This document shows, one piece after another, positions 9,645-18,628 of a stretch of 47,374 nucleotides of DNA. Within the stretch, counting starts at the first letter, position 1, and each line of letters begins with the position of its first letter. The translations under genes and the position numbers were made by a program. The notes beneath the pieces are model-generated. The model made no database searches and was not told the origin of the DNA. It saw nothing but the letters and a program-made list of their open reading frames with translations. Source of the stretch: Candidatus Geothermarchaeota archaeon (lineage in GTDB: Archaea; Thermoproteota; Nitrososphaeria; Geothermarchaeales; JDFR-13); contig WAJV01000001.1 of NCBI GenBank assembly GCA_015523725.1, forward strand, positions 1 through 47,374, in the 5' to 3' direction.

Positions 9645-11802
9645 TTCTTTGAGCGGTTTTGACGCCAATTCCAGGAATAGACATTAGATCTTCTACACCA
9701 GCCCTCTTCAAATCAGATAAAGTTTTATAACCATTTGCATATAATATTCTAGCCTTACGTCTACCAACCCCTGGCAAAAATACAAGAGGTAACAATTCAC
9801 GCTTGACACCATATTTAATCCTGACACTCAACTCACGATACCTCTTAAATATATTACCCTTACCAATCACCTTAGCCATCTCTCCCGCTGCATAAGCAAG
9901 CCATTCACCATTACTCCTCAATACGTATAAATCACCGGGCTCAACACCCCACTTCTTCAAAATATCGTTCTCACTAGACTCATTTATCCAATCAAATAAA
10001 GTAAAAGCAGTCTTCCAAGCAGACAACTCCTCCACATCACCACTAAACAAATACTTATCTATTATAGTGTCTAGAACCCACCCCACCTCCTCCAAATAAT
10101 TTTCCTCAATCTCCTTAACCATAAGATCAACATCTTTTTTCCTAACTGGTAAAACACCCATATCTCTAGTCCTTGCAATATGATACAATAAAACCAAATC
10201 TCGATCAAGATCAATAGAGCCACTAAATACCTTAACAAAATAGATAGCTGTTGATGGAAGGATATATAACTGAGCAGCTCGCTCACCAATCCTTGTAATA
10301 TAGAATCTATCTCGATCCTCATCATATTTTATTAATCCACCATCAACAAGATTCCTAATACTTCTACCCAACTTCTTATTAATCCTTGGTTCATCGTTCT
10401 GAAGATAACATAGTGTATTATTTATGAATGCGGAGATATACTCAGATGTTAACATTCTATAGCTAGCAACTAAGCCCAGCAAAGCCATATCAAGATTCTC
10501 TCCCTTCAACAACTGACTCTCAATAGGCTCAATATCTGACTTGATGTAATCCTCAATTAAAATATCTATCAAATTCTCATATTTACAATACAAAAGCGCC
10601 TCTCCATACCGATCGAATTGAGGTCTTCCCGCCCTACCCGCCATCTGTTTATACTCAAAAACAGTAATATTCTCTTGATAACCTCCTAGCCTCCTCCTAG
10701 TTGTATAAGTAATAATCACTTGTCTACTCGGTAGATTTACTCCAGCAGCAAGCGTCGGAGTAGCCGTCAAAATCTTAATATTACCAGCCAAGAATTCCCT
10801 CTCAATTATCTCACGATGAGCAGGATATAACCCAGCGTGATGGAAAGCGACGCCATATCTAACCACCTTACTAAGCAATTCACTTAAATCAGTTACCTCG
10901 CCAAGCGACAATATCTCCTCTGAAACATGCTTTAGACGAGTTCTAACCTCATTATCGAGAATGCCTCCCCAACTCCCAATAAATTCACTATATTTCTTAG
11001 CCTTACCAACAGCCTCCCTACGAGTCTGGGTAAAAACAAGTACTTGCCCACCATCCTTAATACATGATAAAGCAACATCCAGAATAGGGTCTCCAGTAAT
11101 CCTAGAAACAGTTCTCTCGGTATAGTCTGAATAAACTATAACATGATCATGCAATACACCCTCTTTAAGTGGAACCGGTCTCCATTTAGAACTGATTATT
11201 TCAGCATTCAACCATCTCGAAAAATCATCAGTATTTTTTATTGTAGCACTCAATAACAATATACGTATATTAGGAAATTCAACCAACAACCTAGTGAGCA
11301 AGCCCTCTAAAACAGGTCCCCTATCCTCAGAATTAATAATGTGAGCCTCATCAGCCACCACCAAAGATATAGAATTCAACCAATCAGGCCTATGCCTCAA
11401 CAACGAATCCATCCGCTCATTAGTAGCTATAATAACATCAGCCTTAGCTAATTCACGACCCGGCGTATCATAATCCCCAGTAGACACCGATACAATGGGC
11501 CTCCTCCCATTTATCAAAACACCCAACAATTCTTTTAGCTCCATAAACTTCTGCCTAGCTAAGGCCCGTAGAGGAACCAGATAAATAACCTTCCCCCTAT
11601 TCTCAATAAAATTCTTCATAATGGCTAATACAGCTATGAAAGTCTTACCACTAGCCGTAGGGGTAGCTACAACCATATTCTTATTAGAGTCCAGCAACCC
11701 CTTCTCAACAGCCAACTCCTGAGGAGGATATAATTTAGTATAACCTTTTTCTGCAAAATGATGAAGAACCTCCTTAGGTAAATTGATCTCCATTATCTTC
11801 AT
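9619..11802 (-). CDS. hel308: Hel308-type Ski2-family DNA helicase
   Basis: A 3'-5' superfamily 2 DNA helicase thought to act on stalled replication forks. The Q-motif-like YTKLYPPQ leads into Walker A VVATPTASGKTF, then VVADEAHII (motif II), LLLSATI (III), ATPTLAAGVNLPSR (V) and QMAGRAGRPQFDRYGEA (VI). A winged helix and ratchet region follow, and the C-terminus has two helix-hairpin-helix segments (LPGVGRRKARIL and IPGIGVKTAQRI). I chose the ATG at 11802 (MKIMEINLPKE); a TTG three codons upstream and an ATG three codons downstream are alternatives. A TATA-like TTTAAATAAATATA lies about 25-30 bases upstream, consistent with a nearly leaderless mRNA. It lies directly downstream of mcm on the same strand. 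Confidence 0.93.
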   Translation of the reverse strand: MKIMEINLPKEVLHHFAEKGYTKLYPPQELAVEKGLLDSNKNMVVATPTASGKTFIAVLAIMKNFIENRGKVIYLVPLRALARQKFMELKELLGVLINGRRPIVSVSTGDYDTPGRELAKADVIIATNERMDSLLRHRPDWLNSISLVVADEAHIINSEDRGPVLEGLLTRLLVEFPNIRILLLSATIKNTDDFSRWLNAEIISSKWRPVPLKEGVLHDHVIVYSDYTERTVSRITGDPILDVALSCIKDGGQVLVFTQTRREAVGKAKKYSEFIGSWGGILDNEVRTRLKHVSEEILSLGEVTDLSELLSKVVRYGVAFHHAGLYPAHREIIEREFLAGNIKILTATPTLAAGVNLPSRQVIITYTTRRRLGGYQENITVFEYKQMAGRAGRPQFDRYGEALLYCKYENLIDILIEDYIKSDIEPIESQLLKGENLDMALLGLVASYRMLTSEYISAFINNTLCYLQNDEPRINKKLGRSIRNLVDGGLIKYDEDRDRFYITRIGERAAQLYILPSTAIYFVKVFSGSIDLDRDLVLLYHIARTRDMGVLPVRKKDVDLMVKEIEENYLEEVGWVLDTIIDKYLFSGDVEELSAWKTAFTLFDWINESSENDILKKWGVEPGDLYVLRSNGEWLAYAAGEMAKVIGKGNIFKRYRELSVRIKYGVKRELLPLVFLPGVGRRKARILYANGYKTLSDLKRAGVEDLMSIPGIGVKTAQRIIEYLRNL

Positions 11803-11832
11803 CTTAACCAAGATTCATTATTATATATTTAT

Positions 11833-13899
11833 TTAAATATCTCTAACCAACTTATAGAAACCTGGCTGTGGCTCCATAATAACTCCCTCAATTTTGAGTT
11901 TATCAATAATCCTCCTTATCTCTACGGTATCCTTTAATGTAGTATCCCTAACAATTCTAGCTATCAACTCCTCCTCTGGAACCGCCTTATTCCCCCTCTC
12001 AATCTGAAGCTCTTTCAATTTAGAGGCAACTACACCATATTTCGAGGCCCTACGGGCACTTACACCAGCGGTTATTAAAGTACTATCTATAGTACCTGTT
12101 TCAAGATTCAACGCCAATTGACCCAAGAATAGATTCATCTGGTTGATAGCAATATCAGCATCCTCTACAGAAACGAATCTCCTAAGATGGGCCTTAGCAC
12201 TAGCCTCAGCCAATCTGATCAACGCCTCAAACTGTCTAGGAGTAATAGGAATAGATAAAGTCTCCTCCTGCTGACTGGCACTAGCCCGTAAATTAATAAA
12301 ATATTGCTGGAGCTTCTCAAACGCCTCCCTAGTCATACTCACCCTCAACCTCCTAGCATAAGCAATAAACTTACGCATAAACTCTGGAGAAAAAGTATCT
12401 TCATAGGGCTCCTCACTCTCCCTGGCTTTCAACATATGCTCAGTAAGCTTAATATCCAAGTCAGATCTCAATTCATCCCGCATCAACCTTATTAAATCAA
12501 ATCTAGATAACAACGTAATAGGTAGATTAATATTATCCTTTAGAGTTTTATACGGATTATATACACCATCAACAGGGTTAGCCGCGGCTATAATAGTCGT
12601 CCTAGCATTAAGCGTCGCCACGATGCCTCCCTTAGAGATAGATACAGTCATCTGCTCCATAGCTTCATGTAAAGCAACCCTATCCTCATTCCGCATCTTA
12701 TCGATCTCATCAATAGCACAGATACCCATATCAGCAAGAACAACAGCACCAGCCTCCAAACTCATACCCCCACCAGCCTCCTTAATAACCGCTGCGGTTA
12801 ATCCAGCTGCCGTAGACCCACGTCCACTCGTATAAATACCTTTAGGAGCAATGTATGCAGCATACTTAAGCAACTGACTCTTAGCAACACCTGGGTCTCC
12901 AACCAACAACAAGTGTATCTTACCCCTTATTCTAGTCCCATCCCTCAGTTCCCTATCCTCACCACCAATTAGACTTAGTAAAATAGCTTCTTTAACATCA
13001 CGGTAACCATAGATGCTTGGAGCAATACTTCTAATCAATTTATCATAGAAACCAGGTTCACCAGCTAAACGCCTAAACTCCTCCTCCTCTTTCCTAGTGA
13101 TAACAACTTCCATAGCCTCCTTCTCCCTACTCTCTATACTGATAACCCTGAGTACAAAATCATACTCATATATATCCCTGGGACCCCTCTTCCTAAGATC
13201 AAGGACACCAGTAACCTTAACAACATCACCAGGATAAGCCTTATCAATCATCGGATAAACAATAACTATATCTATAAAACGTGGAATCTGGCCTGGAGGA
13301 AGCTCATCAGGCTTTTCCTGTATTCTAGCCGTCTGAACATCCGAGAAAACAGTCCCTTCCTTCAACAAATCCATCCTAACATTCCTATGTTCACTACAAC
13401 GTGGCCGAGAAATCTTATACAAAACATTCGGTCTAACAATGGTCTGAGTCAAACCACATTTAGGACATTGAAAAACAGCCTTAACCGGAATACTATATAC
13501 TTGAGACACCTTTATCAACAATCCATAGATAGTTACAAGCTTATTCAAATATTTGGATGAAATATCCCTAATCTTAATTGAATAACCTGGAGACTCACCA
13601 ACTATAGAAATATAAATAGAATCTTCATCCACCGAGGCAGCCTCCACAGGCCTCTCAATCTTAAGAATCTCCACAACAATCTTCTTAGCGACATCAATAA
13701 AATTATCAGGTTCATCCGAAAGAATTTTAGCTAACTCAGAATCAAAATAAAAAACATCCTCAAAATATATAGGCACTACATGATCATCAATTTCAGGTAA
13801 AGCCCTAATAAAATTAATGTATTTAGGTTTATTTTCTTCATCCCTAAATTCCTTAAAGAAACGCATTATCCTTTCCTCAAGAGTATATTCATGCGTCAT
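11833..13899 (-). CDS. mcm: Replicative helicase MCM
   Basis: A 688-residue minichromosome maintenance helicase, the homohexameric motor that unwinds DNA at archaeal forks. The N-terminal domain includes a zinc motif starting FQCPKCGL, with further Cys and His ligands in PRCSEHR. The AAA+ core has Walker A GDPGVAKSQLL around residue 335, Walker B CAIDEIDKM around 395 and the arginine-finger region LLSRFDLI. A C-terminal winged helix follows. An in-frame start 13 codons upstream (13938) would overlap the gins gene. I prefer the ATG at 13899 (MTHEYTLEER), one base after the gins stop, matching the usual MCM N-terminus. The gins-mcm pairing is conserved in crenarchaea. Confidence 0.95.
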   Translation of the reverse strand: MTHEYTLEERIMRFFKEFRDEENKPKYINFIRALPEIDDHVVPIYFEDVFYFDSELAKILSDEPDNFIDVAKKIVVEILKIERPVEAASVDEDSIYISIVGESPGYSIKIRDISSKYLNKLVTIYGLLIKVSQVYSIPVKAVFQCPKCGLTQTIVRPNVLYKISRPRCSEHRNVRMDLLKEGTVFSDVQTARIQEKPDELPPGQIPRFIDIVIVYPMIDKAYPGDVVKVTGVLDLRKRGPRDIYEYDFVLRVISIESREKEAMEVVITRKEEEEFRRLAGEPGFYDKLIRSIAPSIYGYRDVKEAILLSLIGGEDRELRDGTRIRGKIHLLLVGDPGVAKSQLLKYAAYIAPKGIYTSGRGSTAAGLTAAVIKEAGGGMSLEAGAVVLADMGICAIDEIDKMRNEDRVALHEAMEQMTVSISKGGIVATLNARTTIIAAANPVDGVYNPYKTLKDNINLPITLLSRFDLIRLMRDELRSDLDIKLTEHMLKARESEEPYEDTFSPEFMRKFIAYARRLRVSMTREAFEKLQQYFINLRASASQQEETLSIPITPRQFEALIRLAEASAKAHLRRFVSVEDADIAINQMNLFLGQLALNLETGTIDSTLITAGVSARRASKYGVVASKLKELQIERGNKAVPEEELIARIVRDTTLKDTVEIRRIIDKLKIEGVIMEPQPGFYKLVRDI

Positions 13900-13900
13900 A

Positions 13901-14464
13901 TTAAATCCCCATAATATTCTTCCATTCCCTATAAACACTCCTTAGATAATTTAATAAAACTTTCTCCTCAAATGTCAACCTATCAACAACGTGTGTATCA
14001 AAATCTAGAGTAGCTAACTTCATTATAATAGCAACTCTTTTATTCAATACTTTAATAATATCCTCCTCCTTGGCCAATGGCCTCAAACCCATCCCACCAC
14101 TCTTCCTCAGAAAATACAAATATAGCTTGGCCACAGGATAAAAGTCCTTATCAACCTGTGCAAGCGACTCTCCCCTAGGCTGTGCATACTCACGCCAAAC
14201 ATTCCTAGAAATCTTTTTAATCATATCATCTGTAATGACGGCCAACCCCTTATCGATAAGAAACTCACCTAGCCATAATGGAACTGTAATCACTTCACCC
14301 GCCTTCCTAGACCGCACACCAATTAAACCCAGCTCTAAATCAGGAATATTTCTAACCAATTTAACCTTAACACTCGAAAATAAGATGTAAGTCTCTAACA
14401 ACTTAAGCCTATCATTCTCACTCAACATATACTTAGAAATACTTTCCTCCAATTTACCCTCCAA
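13901..14464 (-). CDS. gins23: GINS complex subunit, Gins23-like
   Basis: A 187-residue GINS subunit, part of the archaeal CMG helicase assembly with MCM and a Cdc45/RecJ-like protein. The small beta-rich B domain comes first (VKVKLVRNIPDLELGL, then VITVPLWLGEFLIDKGLA) and the helical A domain follows. That order, together with direct placement upstream of mcm, is typical of the crenarchaeal Gins23 subunit rather than Gins15. The assignment to family is firm; the assignment to 23 rests on domain order and context. It ends one base before the mcm start. It is divergent from rfcS, with about 84 bp between the two start codons. Confidence 0.85.
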   Translation of the reverse strand: MEGKLEESISKYMLSENDRLKLLETYILFSSVKVKLVRNIPDLELGLIGVRSRKAGEVITVPLWLGEFLIDKGLAVITDDMIKKISRNVWREYAQPRGESLAQVDKDFYPVAKLYLYFLRKSGGMGLRPLAKEEDIIKVLNKRVAIIMKLATLDFDTHVVDRLTFEEKVLLNYLRSVYREWKNIMGI

Positions 14465-14548
14465 ATTATTTAATGACTAATGCAATTAAATATTTATAAT
14501 GTATCCAAAAACACTTTAAGAAAAATACATATAAAATAAGGTGATAAT

Positions 14549-15523
14549 ATGTCAAGCGTAACCGTTGAAACACTATGGGTTGAAAAATATAGACCTAAAA
14601 CATTCGATGAAATAGTTGATCAAGAGGGTGTAGTCGAGGGATTAAAGAATATATTAAAAGGAGATCTAAAAGAAATGCCTCATCTATTATTCTCAGGCCC
14701 ACCAGGAACGGGTAAAACAACTCTTGCACTAGTATTGGCAAGAGCCATATATGGTGATGAATGGAGAAACTATGTCTTAGAGTTAAATGCATCCGACGAA
14801 AGAGGAATAAATGTAGTTAGAGAGAAAGTAAAAGTGTTCTCACAATACTTCACCCCAACAGAGGAAACCCCCTTCAAACTAGTTATATTAGATGAAGCAG
14901 ACATGATGACCTCAGAAGCCCAAACTGCATTAAGGAGAATAATGGAAATATACTCAAGAACAGCTAGATTCATACTAATATGTAACTATCTAAATAGAAT
15001 AATATCTCCCATACAAAGTAGATGCGCAATATTCAGATTTAAGAGGATACCAAAAGAACTAGCAATAAAACACTTAGAAACTATATGTAAAAAAGAGAAA
15101 CTAGATTGCTCTAAAGAAGTCCTAGAAAAAATTTACGATGCCTCAACCGGAGACTTACGAAAATCAATAAACATACTTCAATCAGTGGCCAGCGTCTCAG
15201 GTGGAAAACCATCCATAACAGATGTAGACAAAGTTATAGGAAAATATATTCCATCAGCGATAAATAATATAATAGACTCACTGAATAAAGGCGACTTCAA
15301 TAGCGCAGTATCTAATCTATATGACTATAAAACAGCTACTGGAATAGATGGTCAAGAAATAATTAAAGTTTTACTGAATGCCTTGATAACTAGAAATGAA
15401 CTAACACCAGATATAGCAGAGATACTAGCTAAATATGAATATAGATTATCCGAAGGTGCTTATGAAGAGGTTCAATTAACAGCAATGTTAGCCGAGCTCA
15501 TAAAAGCCCTAAAGAAAACATAA
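14549..15523 (+). CDS. rfcS: Replication factor C small subunit
   Basis: A 324-residue clamp-loader ATPase. Four small subunits and one large subunit open PCNA and load it onto primed DNA. RFC boxes are clear: box II VEKYRPKTFDEIV, Walker A FSGPPGTGKTTLA (residues 49-60), Walker B ILDEADMM, the trans-acting SRC arginine motif IQSRCAIF, and GDLRKSIN (sensor 2). The ATG is preceded by AAGGTGAT. It is followed after 11 bases by rfcL, so the two subunits are probably made from one mRNA. This plus-strand replication operon faces away from gins-mcm-hel308 on the minus strand. Confidence 0.96.
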   Translation: MSSVTVETLWVEKYRPKTFDEIVDQEGVVEGLKNILKGDLKEMPHLLFSGPPGTGKTTLALVLARAIYGDEWRNYVLELNASDERGINVVREKVKVFSQYFTPTEETPFKLVILDEADMMTSEAQTALRRIMEIYSRTARFILICNYLNRIISPIQSRCAIFRFKRIPKELAIKHLETICKKEKLDCSKEVLEKIYDASTGDLRKSINILQSVASVSGGKPSITDVDKVIGKYIPSAINNIIDSLNKGDFNSAVSNLYDYKTATGIDGQEIIKVLLNALITRNELTPDIAEILAKYEYRLSEGAYEEVQLTAMLAELIKALKKT

Positions 15524-15534
15524 AGTGAAAGAAA

Positions 15535-16716
15535 ATGCTCTGGACAGAAAAATATAGACCCAGAAATGTTGAGGACGTAATTGGCAATGAAGAAGCTAAG
15601 AAACAAGTAATTAAGTGGTTAGTTGAATGGCTCCGCGGAAATAAAGATTATCCAGGGGTCCTATTAGCCGGCCCTCCAGGTATAGGTAAAACATCATTTG
15701 TATACGCTTTAGCAAACCAATTTAATCTTCACGTTATAGAACTAAATGCCAGCGACGTAAGAACAGCTCAACAAATATATTCAAAAGTAGGTTCACTAGG
15801 TAGAACAACCACTCTTGACTCATTTACAGGAAATAAGCAAAGAAAAAATATATTGATATTTTTCGATGAGGTCGATGGCATAGACCCAAAAGCAGACTCT
15901 GGAGGATTAAAAGCAATACTAGAAATAGCCAATAAACGAGAAGCGCCAATCATAGCGGCAGCTAACTTCCCAGATCCAATAAAACATAAAGAATTAATAA
16001 ATACATTCAAGTATATAGTGTTCAGACCACTAACACCAAAACAAATCATAATCCTACTAAAGAGAATAGTGAGAAACGAGGGTATAACCATATCAGACGA
16101 AAACCTATCTAATATAGCAACTAAAGTTAATGGTGACGCCCGTCTAGCAGTAAATCTACTACAAGAAGCCAGTTTAGGTTTAGATATAGACATCACATTA
16201 ACACCCATGGAGAACCTTCCATTCGAAGAACTAATAAAGAGGCTTTCCACATCATACAGCATAATTGAGATAAAAAACCTATTAAACTCAAACTCCAACT
16301 ACCTAGAAGACGTTTTTTACACATATTTCGACCTAATTACTAGAAGTAATAACATACCATTTGAAGATAAAGTCCGTCTATTGGAATACTCAACAAAACT
16401 AAACGAATTATTTGGAAAAATGAATAAAAAAAGAAGCTTCTACCTATTTAGATATATAACTACAATGCTCCCATGGTTCATATACTCAGCAAACAGAGCC
16501 GGAGTAGTATACGACGGCAGAATACCAGGCTACAGATTTAAACTATTTATACAAAACAGAAAATTCAGAGAGCATTTAAACCAAATATATCAAGAGAAAT
16601 TAAAATTTTTCATGCATGAATCCTACAGAAAATTTATCTCAGAAACACTCCCCACCCTACGATACATAAATATAAATGATGAAATATTAACCGAATTATT
16701 CCAAAAAGTCCTATAA
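15535..16716 (+). CDS. rfcL: Replication factor C large subunit
   Basis: A 393-residue clamp-loader large subunit. It has box II TEKYRPRNVEDVIG, Walker A LAGPPGIGKTSF (44-55), Walker B FFDEVDGID and the sensor motif GDARLAVNLLQ. As expected for RfcL it lacks the SRC motif of the small subunit. Archaeal RfcL proteins are commonly longer and many end in a PCNA-interacting (PIP) box; here the C-terminus DEILTELFQKVL has no obvious PIP consensus. It starts 11 bases after rfcS and is followed 11 bases later by the cysteine-rich 121-residue gene, so all three look like one transcription unit. Confidence 0.95.
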   Translation: MLWTEKYRPRNVEDVIGNEEAKKQVIKWLVEWLRGNKDYPGVLLAGPPGIGKTSFVYALANQFNLHVIELNASDVRTAQQIYSKVGSLGRTTTLDSFTGNKQRKNILIFFDEVDGIDPKADSGGLKAILEIANKREAPIIAAANFPDPIKHKELINTFKYIVFRPLTPKQIIILLKRIVRNEGITISDENLSNIATKVNGDARLAVNLLQEASLGLDIDITLTPMENLPFEELIKRLSTSYSIIEIKNLLNSNSNYLEDVFYTYFDLITRSNNIPFEDKVRLLEYSTKLNELFGKMNKKRSFYLFRYITTMLPWFIYSANRAGVVYDGRIPGYRFKLFIQNRKFREHLNQIYQEKLKFFMHESYRKFISETLPTLRYININDEILTELFQKVL

Positions 16717-16727
16717 GGTAGATAATC

Positions 16728-17093
16728 ATGCAATACATGAACATAAGATACGGAGTTCCATTCCGAATACCCAGGAGATTAGGTGATAGATTTAAAGAAA
16801 TAGTAAGTATAAAAGGAGTCAACTACATAAGAGGAAGCGGCTTCATAGTAGAGAATAAGGAGGCTCTAGATAGTATGAATAAGATACTGGTCAAAATGGG
16901 ATTAATACTAAAACCAACTATAACATGCTATATATGTGGTTCAGAAATAAACTGTGATGAATGCCCATATAATAAATCCTGCCATAAAGCAGTCACACAC
17001 TGCATATGTAAAGTCTGTTTCACGAAAACAAACCTAGTAAAAGAATATATGGATAAGCAAAAAAGAGAGATCAATTTAATAATATCTAAATAA
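16728..17093 (+). CDS. Uncharacterised eight-cysteine, probable zinc-binding protein
   Basis: I do not recognise this 121-residue protein. Residues 1-64 are basic and mixed alpha/beta in character (IRYGVPFRIPRRLGDRFKEI). Residues 67-97 hold eight cysteines (67, 70, 76, 79, 85, 92, 94, 97) plus His86 and His91, in CYIC, CDEC and CKVC pairs, which suggests two zinc sites. The last 24 residues are charged. It follows rfcL by 11 bases on the same strand and is separated by three bases from the convergent winged-helix gene next to orc1/cdc6. A replication-linked role, such as a clamp-loader accessory or DNA-binding factor, is inference from position only. The ATG at 16737 is an alternative start. 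Confidence 0.7.
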   Translation: MQYMNIRYGVPFRIPRRLGDRFKEIVSIKGVNYIRGSGFIVENKEALDSMNKILVKMGLILKPTITCYICGSEINCDECPYNKSCHKAVTHCICKVCFTKTNLVKEYMDKQKREINLIISK

Positions 17094-17096
17094 TCA

Positions 17097-17387
17097 TCAA
17101 CTATCCCATATTGAGAATATCTTTCTCAACTTATCATAAAGGGGGGACTCCTTATTAATCATATATACCTTAATTTTACCCAGTCTTCTCTCCTTAACGA
17201 TTCCATACTCCATAAGAATCTTAATATGTTTCTTAAAAGTATCGTAATTAGTCCTAGAAATCCTAACTAAATTCGATCCACTATCAAAATCATTACGCAA
17301 TAGACACCTAATTATCCTAATTACAACTCTAGAATAAAATACATCCTCCAACTTAAGATTAGCAACTGCTCTACCTCCTAATCTCAT
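17097..17387 (-). CDS. Small winged-helix protein overlapping orc1/cdc6
   Basis: A 96-residue protein with the pattern of an ArsR/MarR-like winged helix: RVVIRIIRCLLRNDFDSGSN (helix 1 region), LVRISRTNYDTFKKHIKILM (recognition helix) and GIVKERRLGKIKVYMINKES (wing). It has little outside the fold. Its first 17 bases overlap the end of orc1/cdc6 on the same strand, so it is likely translated from the same mRNA. It could be an autoregulator or a DNA-binding partner of Cdc6, or the remains of a separated domain; none of these is shown by sequence. The start ATG gives MRLGGRAVANLKLED. Confidence 0.7.
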   Translation of the reverse strand: MRLGGRAVANLKLEDVFYSRVVIRIIRCLLRNDFDSGSNLVRISRTNYDTFKKHIKILMEYGIVKERRLGKIKVYMINKESPLYDKLRKIFSIWDS

Positions 17388-18537
17388 TCCTAATCAACTC
17401 ATATAGTTTCTTAGCCAATGGCTCAGCTGGAAAAGAAGGAAGGCCAATTAAGGTAGTCTTTCCTCTAAATCCCTCACCAGATAATCTTTTAGTAATCAAC
17501 CCAAAAGTAGCTAAAACATTAACCATCTTCCATAACCATGTATGACCCACTGGTTTTTCATGGAAAAATAGACAATTATCCCTATATCTCCTCTCCAACT
17601 CACCCATAGTGACAAAGGCCTTATCTTCACTAGCCAAAACATCGGCAAGTGAATATAAAAGAATCTTCTCATGTAGCTCAAGCGTCTTCAATTCATCGAA
17701 TGAAAATGCTGGAAAAGTCTCTCTCCTAGCAAGCCTGACATGCTCAGCCTTAACCAAACCCTCCCTCCGTTTATCAGCTATCAAACCCGCCTTATAAAGA
17801 AGTTCAATTGCGTATCTAGCATTATAGTTATAGGCAGTAGCTATATCGGCAGCAGTTATAATAGCTTCTCTGGTAATAGTCTCTTCATAAAAAGCCTCAC
17901 TACACCTATAGTTCAAAATATCTATAAGCTCCTTATAGGTATAATCTTCAAAACGAATTATGTTTTTATGAAGGCCAGCAGCAGTCCAAGGATCCAATTT
18001 ATTTATCACATCCTCCCCATGAACCACGAAAACCAATGATAAATTATTAATAAATTTCGGGGACGCCTCCTCAGCCCTACTTAATTTATAAATAAACTCC
18101 TTATGCTTATCAAATAAATGATCTGAATCATCTAAAATCAATACAGCCTTTAGATCATGATCAACCAAATAACTTAGAAAGCTGGTGAAAACCTCCTCCA
18201 AAGAATACCCCCTAGCCACACGCTCCATAGATAAACTACTAATAATTTTCCTAATAATATTCCCAGGACTCCTCTCAAAACGCGAATTAACATAAATAGG
18301 TATAAAACCCTCATAACCTCTAATAATATTTTCAAAATGTTTAACAACTAACGTCTTGCCAGTACCAGTATTACCCACGATAAAAACATGTTCATAATTA
18401 ACCTTATTATCTACAACACTCTTAAAATAATCAATCAATTGCTGCAACTTAAGCTCTCTATGGGGAATCCTCCCAGGTATATACGATAAAGATAATTTGC
18501 TTGCATCCCTAAATACACTACTTCTCATAGTTATCAT
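17371..18537 (-). CDS. cdc6: Orc1/Cdc6 origin-recognition AAA+ ATPase
   Basis: A 388-residue archaeal initiator. Walker A is FIVGNTGTGKTLVVKHF (about 52-68) and Walker B is AVLILDDSDHLF (about 135-146). A C-terminal winged helix follows from about residue 280 (SLADVLASEDKAFVTMGELE and after) and would contact origin DNA. Crenarchaea usually carry two or three paralogues; I cannot tell which this is. It lies within a cluster of replication genes. The 91-bp gap upstream (18538-18628) is AT-rich, but I saw no clear pair of origin recognition boxes in it, so an origin there is unproven. The gene overlaps the downstream winged-helix gene by 17 bases. Confidence 0.93.
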   Translation of the reverse strand: MITMRSSVFRDASKLSLSYIPGRIPHRELKLQQLIDYFKSVVDNKVNYEHVFIVGNTGTGKTLVVKHFENIIRGYEGFIPIYVNSRFERSPGNIIRKIISSLSMERVARGYSLEEVFTSFLSYLVDHDLKAVLILDDSDHLFDKHKEFIYKLSRAEEASPKFINNLSLVFVVHGEDVINKLDPWTAAGLHKNIIRFEDYTYKELIDILNYRCSEAFYEETITREAIITAADIATAYNYNARYAIELLYKAGLIADKRREGLVKAEHVRLARRETFPAFSFDELKTLELHEKILLYSLADVLASEDKAFVTMGELERRYRDNCLFFHEKPVGHTWLWKMVNVLATFGLITKRLSGEGFRGKTTLIGLPSFPAEPLAKKLYELIRNEIRR

Positions 18538-18628
18538 ACATTATATTTACATAAAACCATATTTTTTTAATTAAGCGAAATAGGTATGGAGTCCTATATT
18601 AGTGAAAGTATTCTAAAACATAAAGAAC

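Noticed and set aside
13900-13938. Upstream MCM start giving 13 extra residues
   Set aside because: It would overlap the gins coding end; the ATG at 13899 lies one base after the gins stop and matches the family N-terminus.
18538-18628. Replication origin upstream of orc1/cdc6
   Set aside because: The gap is short and AT-rich but I found no convincing origin recognition box repeats; location alone is not enough.
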